From positions 1,549,001-1,613,000 of the forward strand of contig NZ_JBAJNS010000001.1 in assembly GCF_037911585.1 (NCBI RefSeq): 64,000 nt of DNA, in the 5' to 3' direction. The notes under the pieces were generated by a model. The model made no database searches and was not told the DNA's origin. It saw nothing but the letters and a program-made list of their open reading frames with translations. The position numbers and the translations under genes are program-made. This DNA is from Streptomyces sp. GSL17-111. Lineage in GTDB: Bacteria; Actinomycetota; Actinomycetes; Streptomycetales; Streptomycetaceae. Every line of letters starts with the position of its first letter. The first letter of the stretch is position 1. Shown piece after piece: positions 17,743 through 29,319 of the stretch.

Positions 17743-18020
17743 TCTTTCGTGCGCCCGCCCGCACTCCCCCAGCGGAAGGAGCGTCCCGGGAGCAGGAGGG
17801 CGGGCGGAAGCGCCCCTCGGAGAGGCCGGACCACCCCAGGGACTCGGGCCCCTGTCGGACGCCGTGTCCCCACCGGTGCCGGGGGCGCGAGACCTGCGGG
17901 AGGAACGTCCCGGCCGCCCCGGGCAGGACCACGGACATGACACGGCCCGGCACCCCGCAGGGGGCCGGGCCGGGGAACGGGTTCCGGGAAGGAGAAGGGG
18001 AAGGGGAAGAGACGCGAAGG
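17743..18020. other. Gene-free convergent region after chiC
   Basis: Together with the chiC terminator this is a 340-base stretch without a credible gene, between the convergent chiC and DUF2550 genes. Reading frames across it have no ribosome site and no family resemblance. It ends in the hairpin at 17944-17971. Confidence 0.6.
17944..17971 (-). terminator. Hairpin downstream of the DUF2550 gene
   Basis: 8-bp stem (17944-17951 with 17964-17971), one bulged base, four more pairs (17953-17956 with 17960-17963) and a three-base loop. It lies 50 bases past the DUF2550 stop on the minus strand. Confidence 0.55.
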
Positions 18021-18473
18021 CTACGCGACGTTGACGCGTTGGCCGGGGGGCGCGGCCTCCAGCCAGGCGAGGAATCCCGTCAGCGCGTCCTCGCTCATCG
18101 CCAGCTCCACCGGCGTGCCGTCGTGCAGGCAGCTGAGGACGACGGCGTCGGAGAGCAGCGCCAGCTCCTCCTCGCCCTGCGGGGTACGCCGCCGGAGGAC
18201 CTCGACGGCCTCACGGACGAGCAGCCGGCGCGGCCGGGGAGCGTAGGAGAAGACGCGGTACCACTCGACGCGGTCACCCCGGTAGCGGGCGATGCCGTAG
18301 CTCCAGCCCTTGCCGGTCGGCTCCTCGCTCTCCTCCTTGGGCACGTCCCAGCGCATGCTGCAGTCGAACGTGCCGCCCGACCGCTGGATCAGCCGACGGC
18401 GCAGCCCGAAGACGAACAGCGCCAGCAGCACCAGCGCCACGAACAGCCCGCACAGCACCAGGGCGAGGGTCAC
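18021..18473 (-). CDS. DUF2550 family membrane-anchored protein
   Basis: A 150-residue protein with an N-terminal hydrophobic helix (about 2-23), a basic stop (RRRLIQR) and a soluble domain containing W-D-V-P, GIARYRGDRVEWYRVFS and SCLHDGTPVELAMSEDALTGFLAWLEA. This pattern is the actinobacterial DUF2550 family, whose gene is typically found just downstream of atpC, as here. GTG start with GGAGG upstream. Its role is unknown; it sits beyond a strong hairpin (18543-18589) and so probably has its own promoter. Confidence 0.8.
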   Translation of the reverse strand: MTLALVLCGLFVALVLLALFVFGLRRRLIQRSGGTFDCSMRWDVPKEESEEPTGKGWSYGIARYRGDRVEWYRVFSYAPRPRRLLVREAVEVLRRRTPQGEEELALLSDAVVLSCLHDGTPVELAMSEDALTGFLAWLEAAPPGQRVNVA

Positions 18474-18542
18474 GTGTCACCGACCTCCTCGCATCTCCCC
18501 GCATGCCGCGCGCGGTGCGCGGATACGCCCTCCATGATGACT

Positions 18543-18589
18543 CAGCCGCGGACCGTCCCGGAGCAGGGCTCCGGAGCCGTCCGCGGCTG
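18543..18589 (-). terminator. Terminator of the ATP synthase operon
   Basis: 11-bp perfect outer stem (18543-18553 with 18579-18589) enclosing a second hairpin (18558-18564 with 18568-18574, three-base loop). It begins 21 bases beyond the atpC stop on the minus strand. Confidence 0.75.
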
Positions 18590-18609
18590 ATTGACACGTA
18601 CCTGCGGGT

Positions 18610-18993
18610 TCAGCGTGCGACCGCCACGGCCCGCAGGCGGACGTCGGCGCGTCGTTCCGCCGCCGCGTCCAGGTCCGACTTGGCCTTCTCGAGCGCCCGC
18701 TCCGCGCGCTCGACGTCGATCTCGTAACTCAGTTCGGCGATCTCGGCCAGCAGCGACAGCTTGTTGTCGGCGAACGAGATGAAACCGCCGTGCACCGCCG
18801 CGATCACGGTGCCGTCGCCGCTCTCACCCGTGGTGCGGATGGTGACCGGCCCGGACTCCAGCACGCCGAGCAGCGGCTGGTGGCCGGGCATGACGCCGAT
18901 CTCACCCGAAGAGGTGCGCGCGACGACCAGCCTGGCCTCGCCCGACCAGACCCTGCGGTCGGCGGCGACCAACTCGACGTGCAGCTCAGCCAC
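18610..18993 (-). CDS. atpC: ATP synthase F1 subunit epsilon
   Basis: A 127-residue central-stalk subunit that links gamma rotation to the c-ring and can damp ATP hydrolysis. N-terminal beta-sandwich segment includes LHVELVAADRRVWSGEA and IGVMPGHQPLLGVLESG; the C-terminal part (about 85-127) is helical. GTG start with GAGGAG upstream. It is the last gene of the operon and is separated from atpD by 94 bases that contain a strong hairpin, unlike the 2-base gaps upstream. Confidence 0.97.
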   Translation of the reverse strand: MAELHVELVAADRRVWSGEARLVVARTSSGEIGVMPGHQPLLGVLESGPVTIRTTGESGDGTVIAAVHGGFISFADNKLSLLAEIAELSYEIDVERAERALEKAKSDLDAAAERRADVRLRAVAVAR

Positions 18994-19038
18994 AGTGGCT
19001 CCTCAAACTGGGATATCTCAAGAATAGGGGGTGCGGCG

Positions 19039-19069
19039 GGCGGGGGCCGGACCGGGTCCGGCCCCCGCC
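19039..19069. other. Intercistronic hairpin between atpD and atpC
   Basis: A 15-bp perfect inverted repeat (19039-19053 with 19055-19069) separated by a single base, lying 18 bases after the atpD stop inside the operon. It could be a partial terminator, an RNA-stability element or a processing site that sets epsilon apart from the other subunits. Confidence 0.7.
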
Positions 19070-19087
19070 TTCCGCTGGGCCCGGGCG

Positions 19088-21462
<2,375 letters not shown>

Positions 21463-21464
21463 GC

Positions 21465-23036
21465 TCAGCCCTCGCCCAGAAGCTTGCCGTCCGAGGTCTC
21501 GAACTGCTTCTTGAAGGACTCGACGACCTCACGCAGCTTCGCCAGGGTGTCGTCCGACATCTTGGCGCCCTCGCGGATGCCGGTCATCAGGTCCTTGTGC
21601 TCGCGGTGCATGAAGTCCAGCAGCTCCTTCTCGAAGCGGCGGACGTCCGCGACCGGGACGACGTCCATCAGACCGTTGGTGCCGGCCCAGATGGAGACGA
21701 CCTGGTCCTCGGTCGGGTACGGCGCGTACTGGCCCTGCTTGAGCAGCTCCACCATGCGCTGACCCCGCTCCAGGGCGGACTTCGAGGCGGCGTCCAGGTC
21801 CGAACCGAAGGCGGCGAACGCCTCCAGCTCACGGAACTGGGCCAGGTCCACGCGGAGCCGGCCGGAGACCTGCCGCATGGCCTTGTGCTGCGCGGAGCCA
21901 CCGACACGGGAGACGGAGATACCGACGTTCAGCGCCGGGCGCTGGCCCGCGTTGAACAGGTCCGACTCCAGGAAGCACTGGCCGTCGGTGATGGAGATGA
22001 CGTTCGTCGGAATGAACGCCGACACGTCGTTGGCCTTGGTCTCGACGATCGGGAGGCCGGTCATCGAACCGGAGCCCATCTCGTCGGAGAGCTTGGCGCA
22101 GCGCTCCAGCAGCCGGGAGTGCAGGTAGAAGACGTCGCCCGGGTAGGCCTCACGGCCCGGCGGGCGGCGCAGCAGCAGGGAGACGGCGCGGTAGGCGTCG
22201 GCCTGCTTGGACAGGTCGTCGAAGATGATCAGGACGTGCTTGCCCTGGTACATCCAGTGCTGGCCGATGGCCGAGCCGGTGTAGGGCGCCAGGTACTTGA
22301 AGCCCGCCGGGTCGGACGCCGGGGCGGCGACGATGGTGGTGTACTCCAGGGCCCCGGCCTCCTCCAGCGCGCCGCGCACGCCGGCGATGGTGGAGCCCTT
22401 CTGGCCGATGGCGACGTAGATGCAGCGGACCTGCTTGCTCGGGTCGCCGCTCGCCCAGTTGGCCTTCTGGTTGATGATCGTGTCGACCGCGAGCGCCGTC
22501 TTGCCGGTCTGCCGGTCGCCGATGATCAGCTGGCGCTGGCCCCGGCCCACCGGGGTCATGGCGTCGACGGCCTTGTAGCCGGTCTCCATCGGCTCGTGCA
22601 CCGACTTGCGCTGCATGACCGTGGGGGCCTGCAGCTCCAGGGCGCGGCGGTCGTCGGTCTCGATCTCACCGAGACCGTCGATCGGGTTGCCCAGCGGGTC
22701 GACGACCCGGCCGAGGTAGCCCTCGCCCACCGCCACCGAGAGGACCTCGCCGGTGCGGCGCACCGTCTGGCCCTCCTCGATGCCGCTGAACTCACCGAGG
22801 ACAACCGCACCGACCTCGCGCTCTTCGAGGTTCAGAGCGAGGCCGAGCGTGCCGTCCTCGAACTTCAGCAGCTCGTTCGCCATGGCCGAGGGAAGACCCT
22901 CGACCTTCGCGATGCCGTCACCGGCAACGCTGACCGTCCCGACCTCTTCGCGCGAGGCCGCGTCCGGCGTGTACGACTGGACAAAGTTCTCCAGCGCGTC
23001 CCGGATCTCATCCGGCCGGATCGTGAGCTCCGCCAT
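21465..23036 (-). CDS. atpA: ATP synthase F1 subunit alpha
   Basis: Non-catalytic nucleotide-binding subunit, 523 residues. The P-loop is GDRQTGKTA and the signature [14 protein letters not shown] precedes the C-terminal helical domain. The ATG at 23036 ([13 protein letters not shown]) is preferred to upstream in-frame starts because homology begins there and AGGGAA lies just upstream. The C-terminal extension typical of actinobacterial alpha (about 510-523) is short here. Confidence 0.97.
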   Translation of the reverse strand: MAELTIRPDEIRDALENFVQSYTPDAASREEVGTVSVAGDGIAKVEGLPSAMANELLKFEDGTLGLALNLEEREVGAVVLGEFSGIEEGQTVRRTGEVLSVAVGEGYLGRVVDPLGNPIDGLGEIETDDRRALELQAPTVMQRKSVHEPMETGYKAVDAMTPVGRGQRQLIIGDRQTGKTALAVDTIINQKANWASGDPSKQVRCIYVAIGQKGSTIAGVRGALEEAGALEYTTIVAAPASDPAGFKYLAPYTGSAIGQHWMYQGKHVLIIFDDLSKQADAYRAVSLLLRRPPGREAYPGDVFYLHSRLLERCAKLSDEMGSGSMTGLPIVETKANDVSAFIPTNVISITDGQCFLESDLFNAGQRPALNVGISVSRVGGSAQHKAMRQVSGRLRVDLAQFRELEAFAAFGSDLDAASKSALERGQRMVELLKQGQYAPYPTEDQVVSIWAGTNGLMDVVPVADVRRFEKELLDFMHREHKDLMTGIREGAKMSDDTLAKLREVVESFKKQFETSDGKLLGEG

Positions 23037-23134
23037 CTGGGTTCCCTGCTCTCCTTGTTGGGCCCGTATGTATCTGCTACGGCCCAACTCGGGCCGCTAC
23101 GTACTGCTTGTTGAGTTGGTGGTGACCGGCCGGC

Positions 23135-23959
23135 TCAGCCGGCCATCCGCCGCTCGACCTCTTCGAGGCGGGCGGCCACGCTGCCGTTGATGACGTCGTC
23201 ACCGATGCGCACCGTGATCCCGCCGAGGACCGCCGGGTCCACGTCGAGGTTCAGGTGCACCTCCCGGCCGTAGAGGCGGGTCAGGGCCGCGCCGAGGCGC
23301 TGCTTCTGCCCGTCACTCAGCGGAACCGCGGAGGTGACGACCGCGACGGAGCGGTCCCGACGCTCGGCGGCCAGCTGGGAAAGGGCCTCCAGGCCACCTT
23401 CCAGGCTACGGCCTCGCGGCTGACCGACCAGGCGGATCACCAGTCGCTCGGTGGCGGGCTGGGCCCGGCCCCCCAGCAGCCGGTGCAGCAGCTCGGTCTG
23501 CGCGCCCCTGAGCGACGCGTCGCCGACCTTGCCGCTGAGCGCCGACCGCAGCTCCGCGGAGGAGGCGACGATCCGGCCGAACCGGAACAGCTCGTCCTCC
23601 ACGTCACCGAGCGTGCCCGCACGGTCGGCGGCGATCAGGTCGGCGCTGTCCGCGAGCTGCTCGACGGCGTCCACCAGGTCACGCGAGCGCGACCAGCGGG
23701 CGCGGACCATGCCGGAGACCAGGTCAACGGTCTCACCGCTGACCTGGCCGCTCAGCAGACGGCCCACGAGCTCGGCCTTCGCCTCGCCGGACCGCGCCGG
23801 GTCGGTGAGCGTCCGGCGCAGTCGCACCTCACGGTCGAGCAGCGTGGTGACGGAGGCCAGCTCGTCGGAGAGCCGCGTCGCGTCGACGGACGTGTTGTCC
23901 GTCAGCGCGTTCAGCCGCTCCCGCGCGTTGGCCAGTGCCTCGCGACTCGCTCCGTTCAT
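23135..23959 (-). CDS. atpH: ATP synthase F1 subunit delta
   Basis: Peripheral-stalk subunit, 274 residues, about 100 longer than the E. coli protein. The extra N-terminal helical part is typical of actinobacterial delta subunits (mycobacteria go further and fuse b and delta). The C-terminal segment VHLNLDVDPAVLGGITVRIGDDVINGSVAARL is the conserved OSCP/delta end. Its ATG overlaps the atpF stop by four bases. Confidence 0.95.
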   Translation of the reverse strand: MNGASREALANARERLNALTDNTSVDATRLSDELASVTTLLDREVRLRRTLTDPARSGEAKAELVGRLLSGQVSGETVDLVSGMVRARWSRSRDLVDAVEQLADSADLIAADRAGTLGDVEDELFRFGRIVASSAELRSALSGKVGDASLRGAQTELLHRLLGGRAQPATERLVIRLVGQPRGRSLEGGLEALSQLAAERRDRSVAVVTSAVPLSDGQKQRLGAALTRLYGREVHLNLDVDPAVLGGITVRIGDDVINGSVAARLEEVERRMAG

Positions 23960-24498
23960 CGGGCGGCCCCGGTCTCGGCCTTGGCCTCCAGGTCGTCCAG
24001 GAAGCGGTCGATGGTGCGGCTCTGCCGGGCGGTGTCCTCAAGGGACTCGCCGACGAGCTTCCCGGCCAGGTCGGTGGCGAGCTTGCCCACGTCCTGGCGC
24101 AGCGCCTGCGCGGCCTGCTTGCGGTCGGCCTCGATCTGGGTGTGACCGGCGGCGATGATCTCCTCACGCTGCCGCTGGCCTTCCGCACGCATCTCTGCGA
24201 TGAGCGCGGCACCCTGCTCCTGCGCCTCCTGACGCAGACGCGCGGCCTCGTGCCGGGCCTCGCTCAGCTGAGCCCGGTACTCCTCCAGCGTCTGCTGCGC
24301 CTCGGCCTGGGCAGCCTCGGCCTTCTCGATGCCCCCCTCGATCGCCTCACGCCGCTCGTCCAGGGCCTTGTTGATGGCCGGGAGGAGCTTCTTGGAGAAG
24401 ACGAAGAAGACGATGCCGAAGGCGAGCAGGCCGATGACGACCTCAGGCCAGACCGGAACCAGCGGATTCTGCGGTTCCTCGGCTGCCAGGTACATCAT
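23956..24498 (-). CDS. atpF: ATP synthase F0 subunit b
   Basis: Peripheral-stalk subunit, 180 residues: one N-terminal membrane helix (about 20-36, VVIGLLAFGIVFFVF) followed by a long charged coiled coil that binds delta and F1. Starts at either of two consecutive ATGs (24498 or 24495). Its end overlaps atpH by four bases (ATGA). Confidence 0.95.
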   Translation of the reverse strand: MMYLAAEEPQNPLVPVWPEVVIGLLAFGIVFFVFSKKLLPAINKALDERREAIEGGIEKAEAAQAEAQQTLEEYRAQLSEARHEAARLRQEAQEQGAALIAEMRAEGQRQREEIIAAGHTQIEADRKQAAQALRQDVGKLATDLAGKLVGESLEDTARQSRTIDRFLDDLEAKAETGAAR

Positions 24499-24535
24499 GA
24501 TGGACCTTTCGTCGAAATAAGGCTGCGGTCCGTCG

Positions 24536-24859
<324 letters not shown>

Positions 24860-24864
24860 CTACC

Positions 24865-25674
24865 TCAGTGGGCCTCTTCGAGCGCCTGGGAGAGGTAGGT
24901 GGCGGTCAGCACCGTGAACACGTAGGCCTGCAGTGCCTGGATGAAGAGCTCGAAGACGGTCAGCACGATCGTCATCGCGAACGAGGCCGTGGCGTAGACG
25001 GTGCCGAGGACGGTGCCGAGCATGTACCAGGTGGCGATCGTGAAGATGAGGATCAGCACGTGACCGGCGAACATGTTCGCGAAGAGTCGTACGGCCAGGG
25101 TGAAGGGCCGGACGAAGATGTTCGACACGAACTCGATCGGCGTCAGGATGACGTAGATCGGCTTCGGGAGGCCGCTGGGCACGCACAGGTTCCGGATGCC
25201 GCCGACGAAACCGTTGGTCTTGAACGTCACCGTCATGTAGGTGGCCCAGACGACGATCGCGAGACCGGCCGGGTAGGCGATGACGGAGGTCACGGGGAAC
25301 TGGGCGACCGGGATGAGGGCCCAGAGGTTCATCATCCAGACGAAGAAGAACAGCGAGACCAGCAGCGGGACGAACGGCTCGCCCTTCTTGCCGATCACCT
25401 CTCGTGCGATGCCCTTGCGGACGAACTCGTAGCCCGCCTCGGCGATCATCTGGAGCTTGCCGGGCACGACCTTCGGGTTGGAGAAGGCCATCCAGAAGAA
25501 GGTCAGGATGATGGCCGTGCCGAGGACCGCCAGCAGCATCGGCTTGTTGAAATCGATCCCGCCGACCGTGAACATCGGGTCGAAGATGAACGACCACACG
25601 CTCGGGGCCTCGAAGCCACAGCCTTTGAACAGGTGGCAGTCGGTCTCGAAGGCGAGCAACTGGTCACTACTCAC
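24865..25674 (-). CDS. atpB: ATP synthase F0 subunit a
   Basis: Proton-channel subunit, 269 residues, with five to six membrane helices. The essential arginine is in LAVRLFANMFAGH. GTG start with AAGGAGC upstream. It is separated from atpI by 270 bases and from atpE by 95 bases. Confidence 0.97.
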   Translation of the reverse strand: MSSDQLLAFETDCHLFKGCGFEAPSVWSFIFDPMFTVGGIDFNKPMLLAVLGTAIILTFFWMAFSNPKVVPGKLQMIAEAGYEFVRKGIAREVIGKKGEPFVPLLVSLFFFVWMMNLWALIPVAQFPVTSVIAYPAGLAIVVWATYMTVTFKTNGFVGGIRNLCVPSGLPKPIYVILTPIEFVSNIFVRPFTLAVRLFANMFAGHVLILIFTIATWYMLGTVLGTVYATASFAMTIVLTVFELFIQALQAYVFTVLTATYLSQALEEAH

Positions 25675-25944
25675 CGCGAGCTCCTTCGGTCGGACGCATA
25701 GGTACAGCTACCTCGATGTGTCGGCGTGGCGCAGGCCACGGAGCGGCACTGGACTGGGTATCGCGGGAGGAGGAACCGGCCGGCGCGACGGCAGGGCGGC
25801 TCGCAGCAGGAAGATGGGGAGCACGCGACGCTGTCCCGCACAGCGCACGCTCCCTCGCTCGCCACCCTCTCGGCGTCGGACCATAGCAGTCCGCCGAGGG
25901 GGTCTTTATATCGCCCCTACTTTCGGTGCACTCGCGGACGGCGC
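25675..25944 (-). promoter_or_regulatory. atpI-atpB spacer with possible internal promoter
   Basis: 270 bases without a gene inside the operon. The minus strand shows two -10-like elements, TATAAA (25915-25920) and TATGGT (read from 25885-25880), in a locally AT-rich patch just after atpI, with no convincing -35. An extra promoter or leader for the structural genes is possible; reading frames across the region look non-coding. Confidence 0.35.
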
Positions 25945-26376
25945 TCATGCACGTGGCTCCGCGTCCGCGGACCGGCCGGACTCGGACGGCTCGACGTACA
26001 GCTGCTTCACGCGCGTGTGGGTCCAGGCCTGCGCCGCGAGCCACACCAGCAGGCAGGCGAGCACGGTGAGACCGAAAACGCGCCCGTCCATCCAGGTCGC
26101 GTCCCGGAACAGGAGCAGGAGGACGAGCATGACGCCGACCTGCGTCGTGTAGACGAGGAATCCGGCGCCCAGGAGAAGCTGCGGCCAGACCTCACCGATG
26201 CGGCTGATCGCGTAGAGGCCGAGGCCGAAGAAGGCGGTGACCACGACGGTGCCGAGCGCCGCTCCCAGCGCACCCTCGGCACCCGCGACGGCCGCGCCGA
26301 CGAGGACGCCGACCAGCCCGGCGCATGCCGTGGGAATCGCGGCGCCGCGGAGAATCCGGGCGTCGTTCGACTGCAT
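25945..26376 (-). CDS. atpI: ATP synthase subunit I (assembly protein)
   Basis: A 143-residue protein with four membrane helices (about 11-31, 36-57, 67-90, 101-119) and a polar tail, at the head of the F0F1 operon. AtpI proteins help assemble the c-ring. ATG start with GGAG about nine bases upstream. Sequence is weakly conserved, so position and topology carry most of the call. Confidence 0.85.
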   Translation of the reverse strand: MQSNDARILRGAAIPTACAGLVGVLVGAAVAGAEGALGAALGTVVVTAFFGLGLYAISRIGEVWPQLLLGAGFLVYTTQVGVMLVLLLLFRDATWMDGRVFGLTVLACLLVWLAAQAWTHTRVKQLYVEPSESGRSADAEPRA

Positions 26377-26496
26377 AGGTTGCTGCTCCAGCGGGGAACG
26401 GGGGGTGTGACGTGACCGTGCGGCCGAGCGTAACCGGCGGCGCAGAGTGCGCGGATCGCGGCCCTGGTGGGGGCTCGCCGATCACCTCACCGGCTC

Positions 26497-26514
26497 TCGT
26501 GAACGGTATCACAA
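26497..26514 (-). promoter_or_regulatory. Rex-type operator (ROP) upstream of atpI
   Basis: On the minus strand the 18-mer TTGTGATACCGTTCACGA matches the Rex consensus TTGTGAAnnnnTTCACAA at 12 of 14 specified positions. It lies about 120 bases before the atpI start in an AT-rich patch (26495-26560) that differs from the rest of the window. Rex is the actinobacterial NADH/NAD+ sensor, and a ROP site upstream of the atp operon is known in S. coelicolor. A second inverted repeat, GTGTG-8-CACAC (26543-26560), lies just upstream. Confidence 0.75.
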
Positions 26515-26599
26515 ACTATTTGATGAGGTCTTTACCAAGTTGGTGTGCCAGGCGTCACACTTGAGAGTGCATCCCCTCATCCGTGCACTGACCGGTCGA

Positions 26600-27919
26600 T
26601 CACGTACGGGAGTTGACATCGCGGTGACGTGACGGCCGACGGTCGGTGAGGGCGGTGGAGCCGTGGGGGCCGGGGGCCGTGCCGCCCGAGCGCGCCGCGC
26701 CGACGGGCTCGGGATCCGTGTCGGCCAACGGCCTGGCCCGCTCGGCCGGGCCGGGCCGGCGGTAGCGCGGGGGGACGAGACGGTCGGCCCAGCCGGGGAC
26801 GCGCGGGGTGAAGCGCGGGAGGAGCAGGACGACGAGTCCGGCCGCGCACAGGACGACGACCGCGAGGACGATCACGAGGCTGCGCGACTTGACCGAGAAG
26901 GCGACGGCGCCGAAGGCGATCAGCGCGGACCAGAAGTACATGGTGATCACGGCGCGGCTGTGCGAGTGGCCGATCTCCAGCAGCCGGTGGTGGAGGTGGC
27001 CCCGGTCGGCGGCGAAGGGCGACTGGCCCTGCCAGGTCCGCCGGACGACGGCGAGCAGCAGGTCGGCTACCGGGACCGCGAGGATCGTCAGCGGCAGCAG
27101 CAGCGGCATGTACACCGGCACGGTGGCCTTGACGGCCGACTTCTCCGAGCCCTCGAACAGCCGCAGCGCGTCGGGGTCGACCTGGCCGGTGATGGAGACC
27201 GCGCCGGCCGCGAGCACGAGTCCGATCAGCATCGAGCCGGAGTCGCCCATGAAGATGCGGGCCGGGTGCATGTTGTGCGGCAGGAAGCCGAGGCACATGC
27301 CCATGAGCACGGCGGAGAAGAGCGTCGCGGGGGCCGCCGCCTCGATGCCGTAGCTGTACCAGATCCGGTAGGCGTACATGAAGAACGCCATCGCGGCGAT
27401 GCACACCATGCCGGAGGCCAGGCCGTCCAGGCCGTCCACGAAGTTCACGGCGTTGATGGTGATGACGACGAGGGCCACGGTCAGCAGCGTGCCCTGGAGC
27501 GGGGTGATGCCGACCATGCCGACGGTGGGGATGGGGAGCCACAGGATCGTCAGGCCCTGCCAGACCATGACACCGGCAGCGATCATCTGGCCGCCCAGCT
27601 TGACCAGGGCGTCCACGCCCCACTTGTCGTCCAGCACGCCCAGCAGCCAGATGATGCCCGCGCCCGCCAGGAGCGCCCTCGGTTCATCGGAAAGCGTGAA
27701 GACCTCACCGATGTTGGTGAGTTGCGAGGCCACCAGGAGACCGGCGCACAGGCCGCCGAACATGGCGATGCCGCCGAGGCGCGGGGTGGGCTCACGGTGC
27801 ACGTCGCGGGCCCGGATCTGCGGCATCGCGCCGGCCGCGATGGCGAACTTCCGGACCGGACCGGTCAGCAGGTAGGTGACCGCGGCCGTGACGCACAACG
27901 TCAGCAGATATTCCCGCAC
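26600..27919 (-). CDS. wecA: UDP-N-acetylhexosamine:undecaprenyl-phosphate phosphotransferase (WecA/MraY family)
   Basis: A 439-residue polytopic membrane glycosyltransferase that attaches a sugar-1-phosphate to a polyprenyl phosphate, starting a cell-wall polymer or teichoic-type glycan. About eleven helices; the family motifs are PTPRLGGIAMF, NFVDGLDGLASG and the Mg2+-binding GDSGSMLIG, with HHRLLEIGHSH in the last cytosolic loop. The Pro/Arg-rich C-terminal tail (about 365-439) is extra. ATG start at 27919, 102 bases downstream of the PTP-like gene. Confidence 0.9.
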   Translation of the reverse strand: MREYLLTLCVTAAVTYLLTGPVRKFAIAAGAMPQIRARDVHREPTPRLGGIAMFGGLCAGLLVASQLTNIGEVFTLSDEPRALLAGAGIIWLLGVLDDKWGVDALVKLGGQMIAAGVMVWQGLTILWLPIPTVGMVGITPLQGTLLTVALVVITINAVNFVDGLDGLASGMVCIAAMAFFMYAYRIWYSYGIEAAAPATLFSAVLMGMCLGFLPHNMHPARIFMGDSGSMLIGLVLAAGAVSITGQVDPDALRLFEGSEKSAVKATVPVYMPLLLPLTILAVPVADLLLAVVRRTWQGQSPFAADRGHLHHRLLEIGHSHSRAVITMYFWSALIAFGAVAFSVKSRSLVIVLAVVVLCAAGLVVLLLPRFTPRVPGWADRLVPPRYRRPGPAERARPLADTDPEPVGAARSGGTAPGPHGSTALTDRRPSRHRDVNSRT

Positions 27920-28021
27920 GGGCTCCCCAGAAGATGCATGGGCGACGTGGGCCCCGAAGGCCCACAGACTACGACACGGTGAGGACGGCGGCCGGTTCCC
28001 CGGCCCGTCGTGCCCACGACC

Positions 28022-28675
28022 CTACGCGGGCGCGGGTACCCCGGTCAGCGCGGTGACGACCGGGTCGAGCGCGAGGCTGATCTCCTCCCCCACGCTGCGG
28101 AAGTACGTGATCGGCGCTCCGTACGGATCGTAGACCTCGTCCGCCTCGGCGCTGGGCGCCTGGAGCCACCCCCGCAGGGCCGCCGCCGCCTGCACCAGGG
28201 CACGGGCGCGCTCGGCGACGCCGCCGGGCGAGGCGGCGTCCGGGAGGCTGGCGGCGTCGATGGCCCGCACCAGCCGGGTGAACTCCTTGAGCGTGAAGGT
28301 GCGCAGCCCCGCCGAGTGGCCCATGGAGATCACCTGCGCCCGGTGGTCACGGGTCGCCGTCAGCACCAGATCGGCGCGGATGACGTGCTCGTCCAGCAGC
28401 TCCCGCCCGGTGAAGCCGACCGGGTCGGCGCCGTAGTCGGCGAGCACCGTCGCGGCGTGCTCCTCCATCGGCGCGCCCTCGTGCCCCCAGGTGCCGGCGC
28501 TCTCCACCAGCAGCCCGCCGACCAGCTCCCCGTCCAGCCGTGCCGCGAGGGCATGCCGGGTCAGCCGCTCGGTGATCGGCGAGCGGCACACGTTGCCGGT
28601 GGAGACGTGGAGGATGCGGAAAGGCCGGCCGGCCGGGACCGTCGTCGGTATCCCACGCCCTTCAGGCGCGGTCAA
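28022..28675 (-). CDS. LMW protein-tyrosine-phosphatase homologue with Cys-to-Ser nucleophile
   Basis: A 217-residue protein of the low-molecular-weight PTP/arsenate-reductase fold. The P-loop reads HVS25TGNVC30R31SP: the position of the catalytic cysteine (normally VCxGNxCRS) is serine, coded TCC, while R31 and the general-acid pair D183-P184 (VYDPYG) remain. A classical phosphocysteine mechanism is therefore not possible, and the protein may be a phosphate-ester binder or regulator. TTG start at 28675 overlaps the tsaC stop (TTGA), with GAGGAGG five bases upstream. It lies between tsaC and wecA in one transcript direction. Confidence 0.85.
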   Translation of the reverse strand: MTAPEGRGIPTTVPAGRPFRILHVSTGNVCRSPITERLTRHALAARLDGELVGGLLVESAGTWGHEGAPMEEHAATVLADYGADPVGFTGRELLDEHVIRADLVLTATRDHRAQVISMGHSAGLRTFTLKEFTRLVRAIDAASLPDAASPGGVAERARALVQAAAALRGWLQAPSAEADEVYDPYGAPITYFRSVGEEISLALDPVVTALTGVPAPA

Positions 28676-29319
28676 CTGGCCTCCTCGAGGTCCGGCACCA
28701 CCGCGCGCAGCTCCGCCGCGCTGAGGGCACCGGCGCGCAGCAGCACCGGGACCTTCCCGGTGACGTCGACGATCGAGGAGGGCACGATGTCGGGCGTCGG
28801 CCCGCCGTCGAGGTAGACGGCCACGGAGTCCCCCAGCATCCGCTCGGCGGCGTCGCAGTCCTGCGGCGCCGGGTGGCCCGTGAGGTTGGCGGAGGAGACG
28901 GCCATGGGGCCGACGTCCGTCAGCAGTTCGATGGCCACCGGGTGCAACGGCATCCGGACGGCGACGGTGCCGCCGGTCTCGCCGAGGTCCCATGTCAGGG
29001 ACGGCTGGTGCCGGGCGACGAGGGTCAGCGCGCCGGGCCAGAAGGCGTCCACGAGCTCCCAGGCCGCCTCCGAGAAGTCGGTGACCAGACCGTGCAGGGT
29101 GTTCGGGGAGCCGACGAGCACCGGCGACGGCATGCCCCTGCCGCGGCCCTTGGCCTCCAGCAGGTCGGCGACGGCCTCGGGGGTGAAGGCGTCGGCGCCC
29201 ACGCCGTACACCGTGTCGGTGGGCAGCACGACCAGCTCACCCCGGCGGACGGCGGAGGCGGCCTCCCGCAGCCCGGTCTTCCGGTCGGTTGCTTCGGTGC
29301 AGTCGTAGCGCCGTGCCAT
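28672..29319 (-). CDS. tsaC: L-threonylcarbamoyladenylate synthase (Sua5/YrdC family)
   Basis: A 215-residue TsaC-type enzyme that makes threonylcarbamoyl-AMP for the t6A modification at position 37 of ANN-decoding tRNAs. Conserved segments include LPTDTVYGVG, the K-G-R-G..P nucleotide region and SSANLTGHPAP. There is no C-terminal Sua5 domain. The ATG overlaps the prmC stop by one base (TAATG), and GGGAGGT lies six bases upstream. Confidence 0.93.
   Translation of the reverse strand: MARRYDCTEATDRKTGLREAASAVRRGELVVLPTDTVYGVGADAFTPEAVADLLEAKGRGRGMPSPVLVGSPNTLHGLVTDFSEAAWELVDAFWPGALTLVARHQPSLTWDLGETGGTVAVRMPLHPVAIELLTDVGPMAVSSANLTGHPAPQDCDAAERMLGDSVAVYLDGGPTPDIVPSSIVDVTGKVPVLLRAGALSAAELRAVVPDLEEAS

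Noticed and set aside
25667..26044. A 125-codon minus-strand frame across the atpI-atpB spacer
   Set aside because: It overlaps the atpI end and the atpB start out of frame and is Arg/Ala/Pro-rich without a motif.
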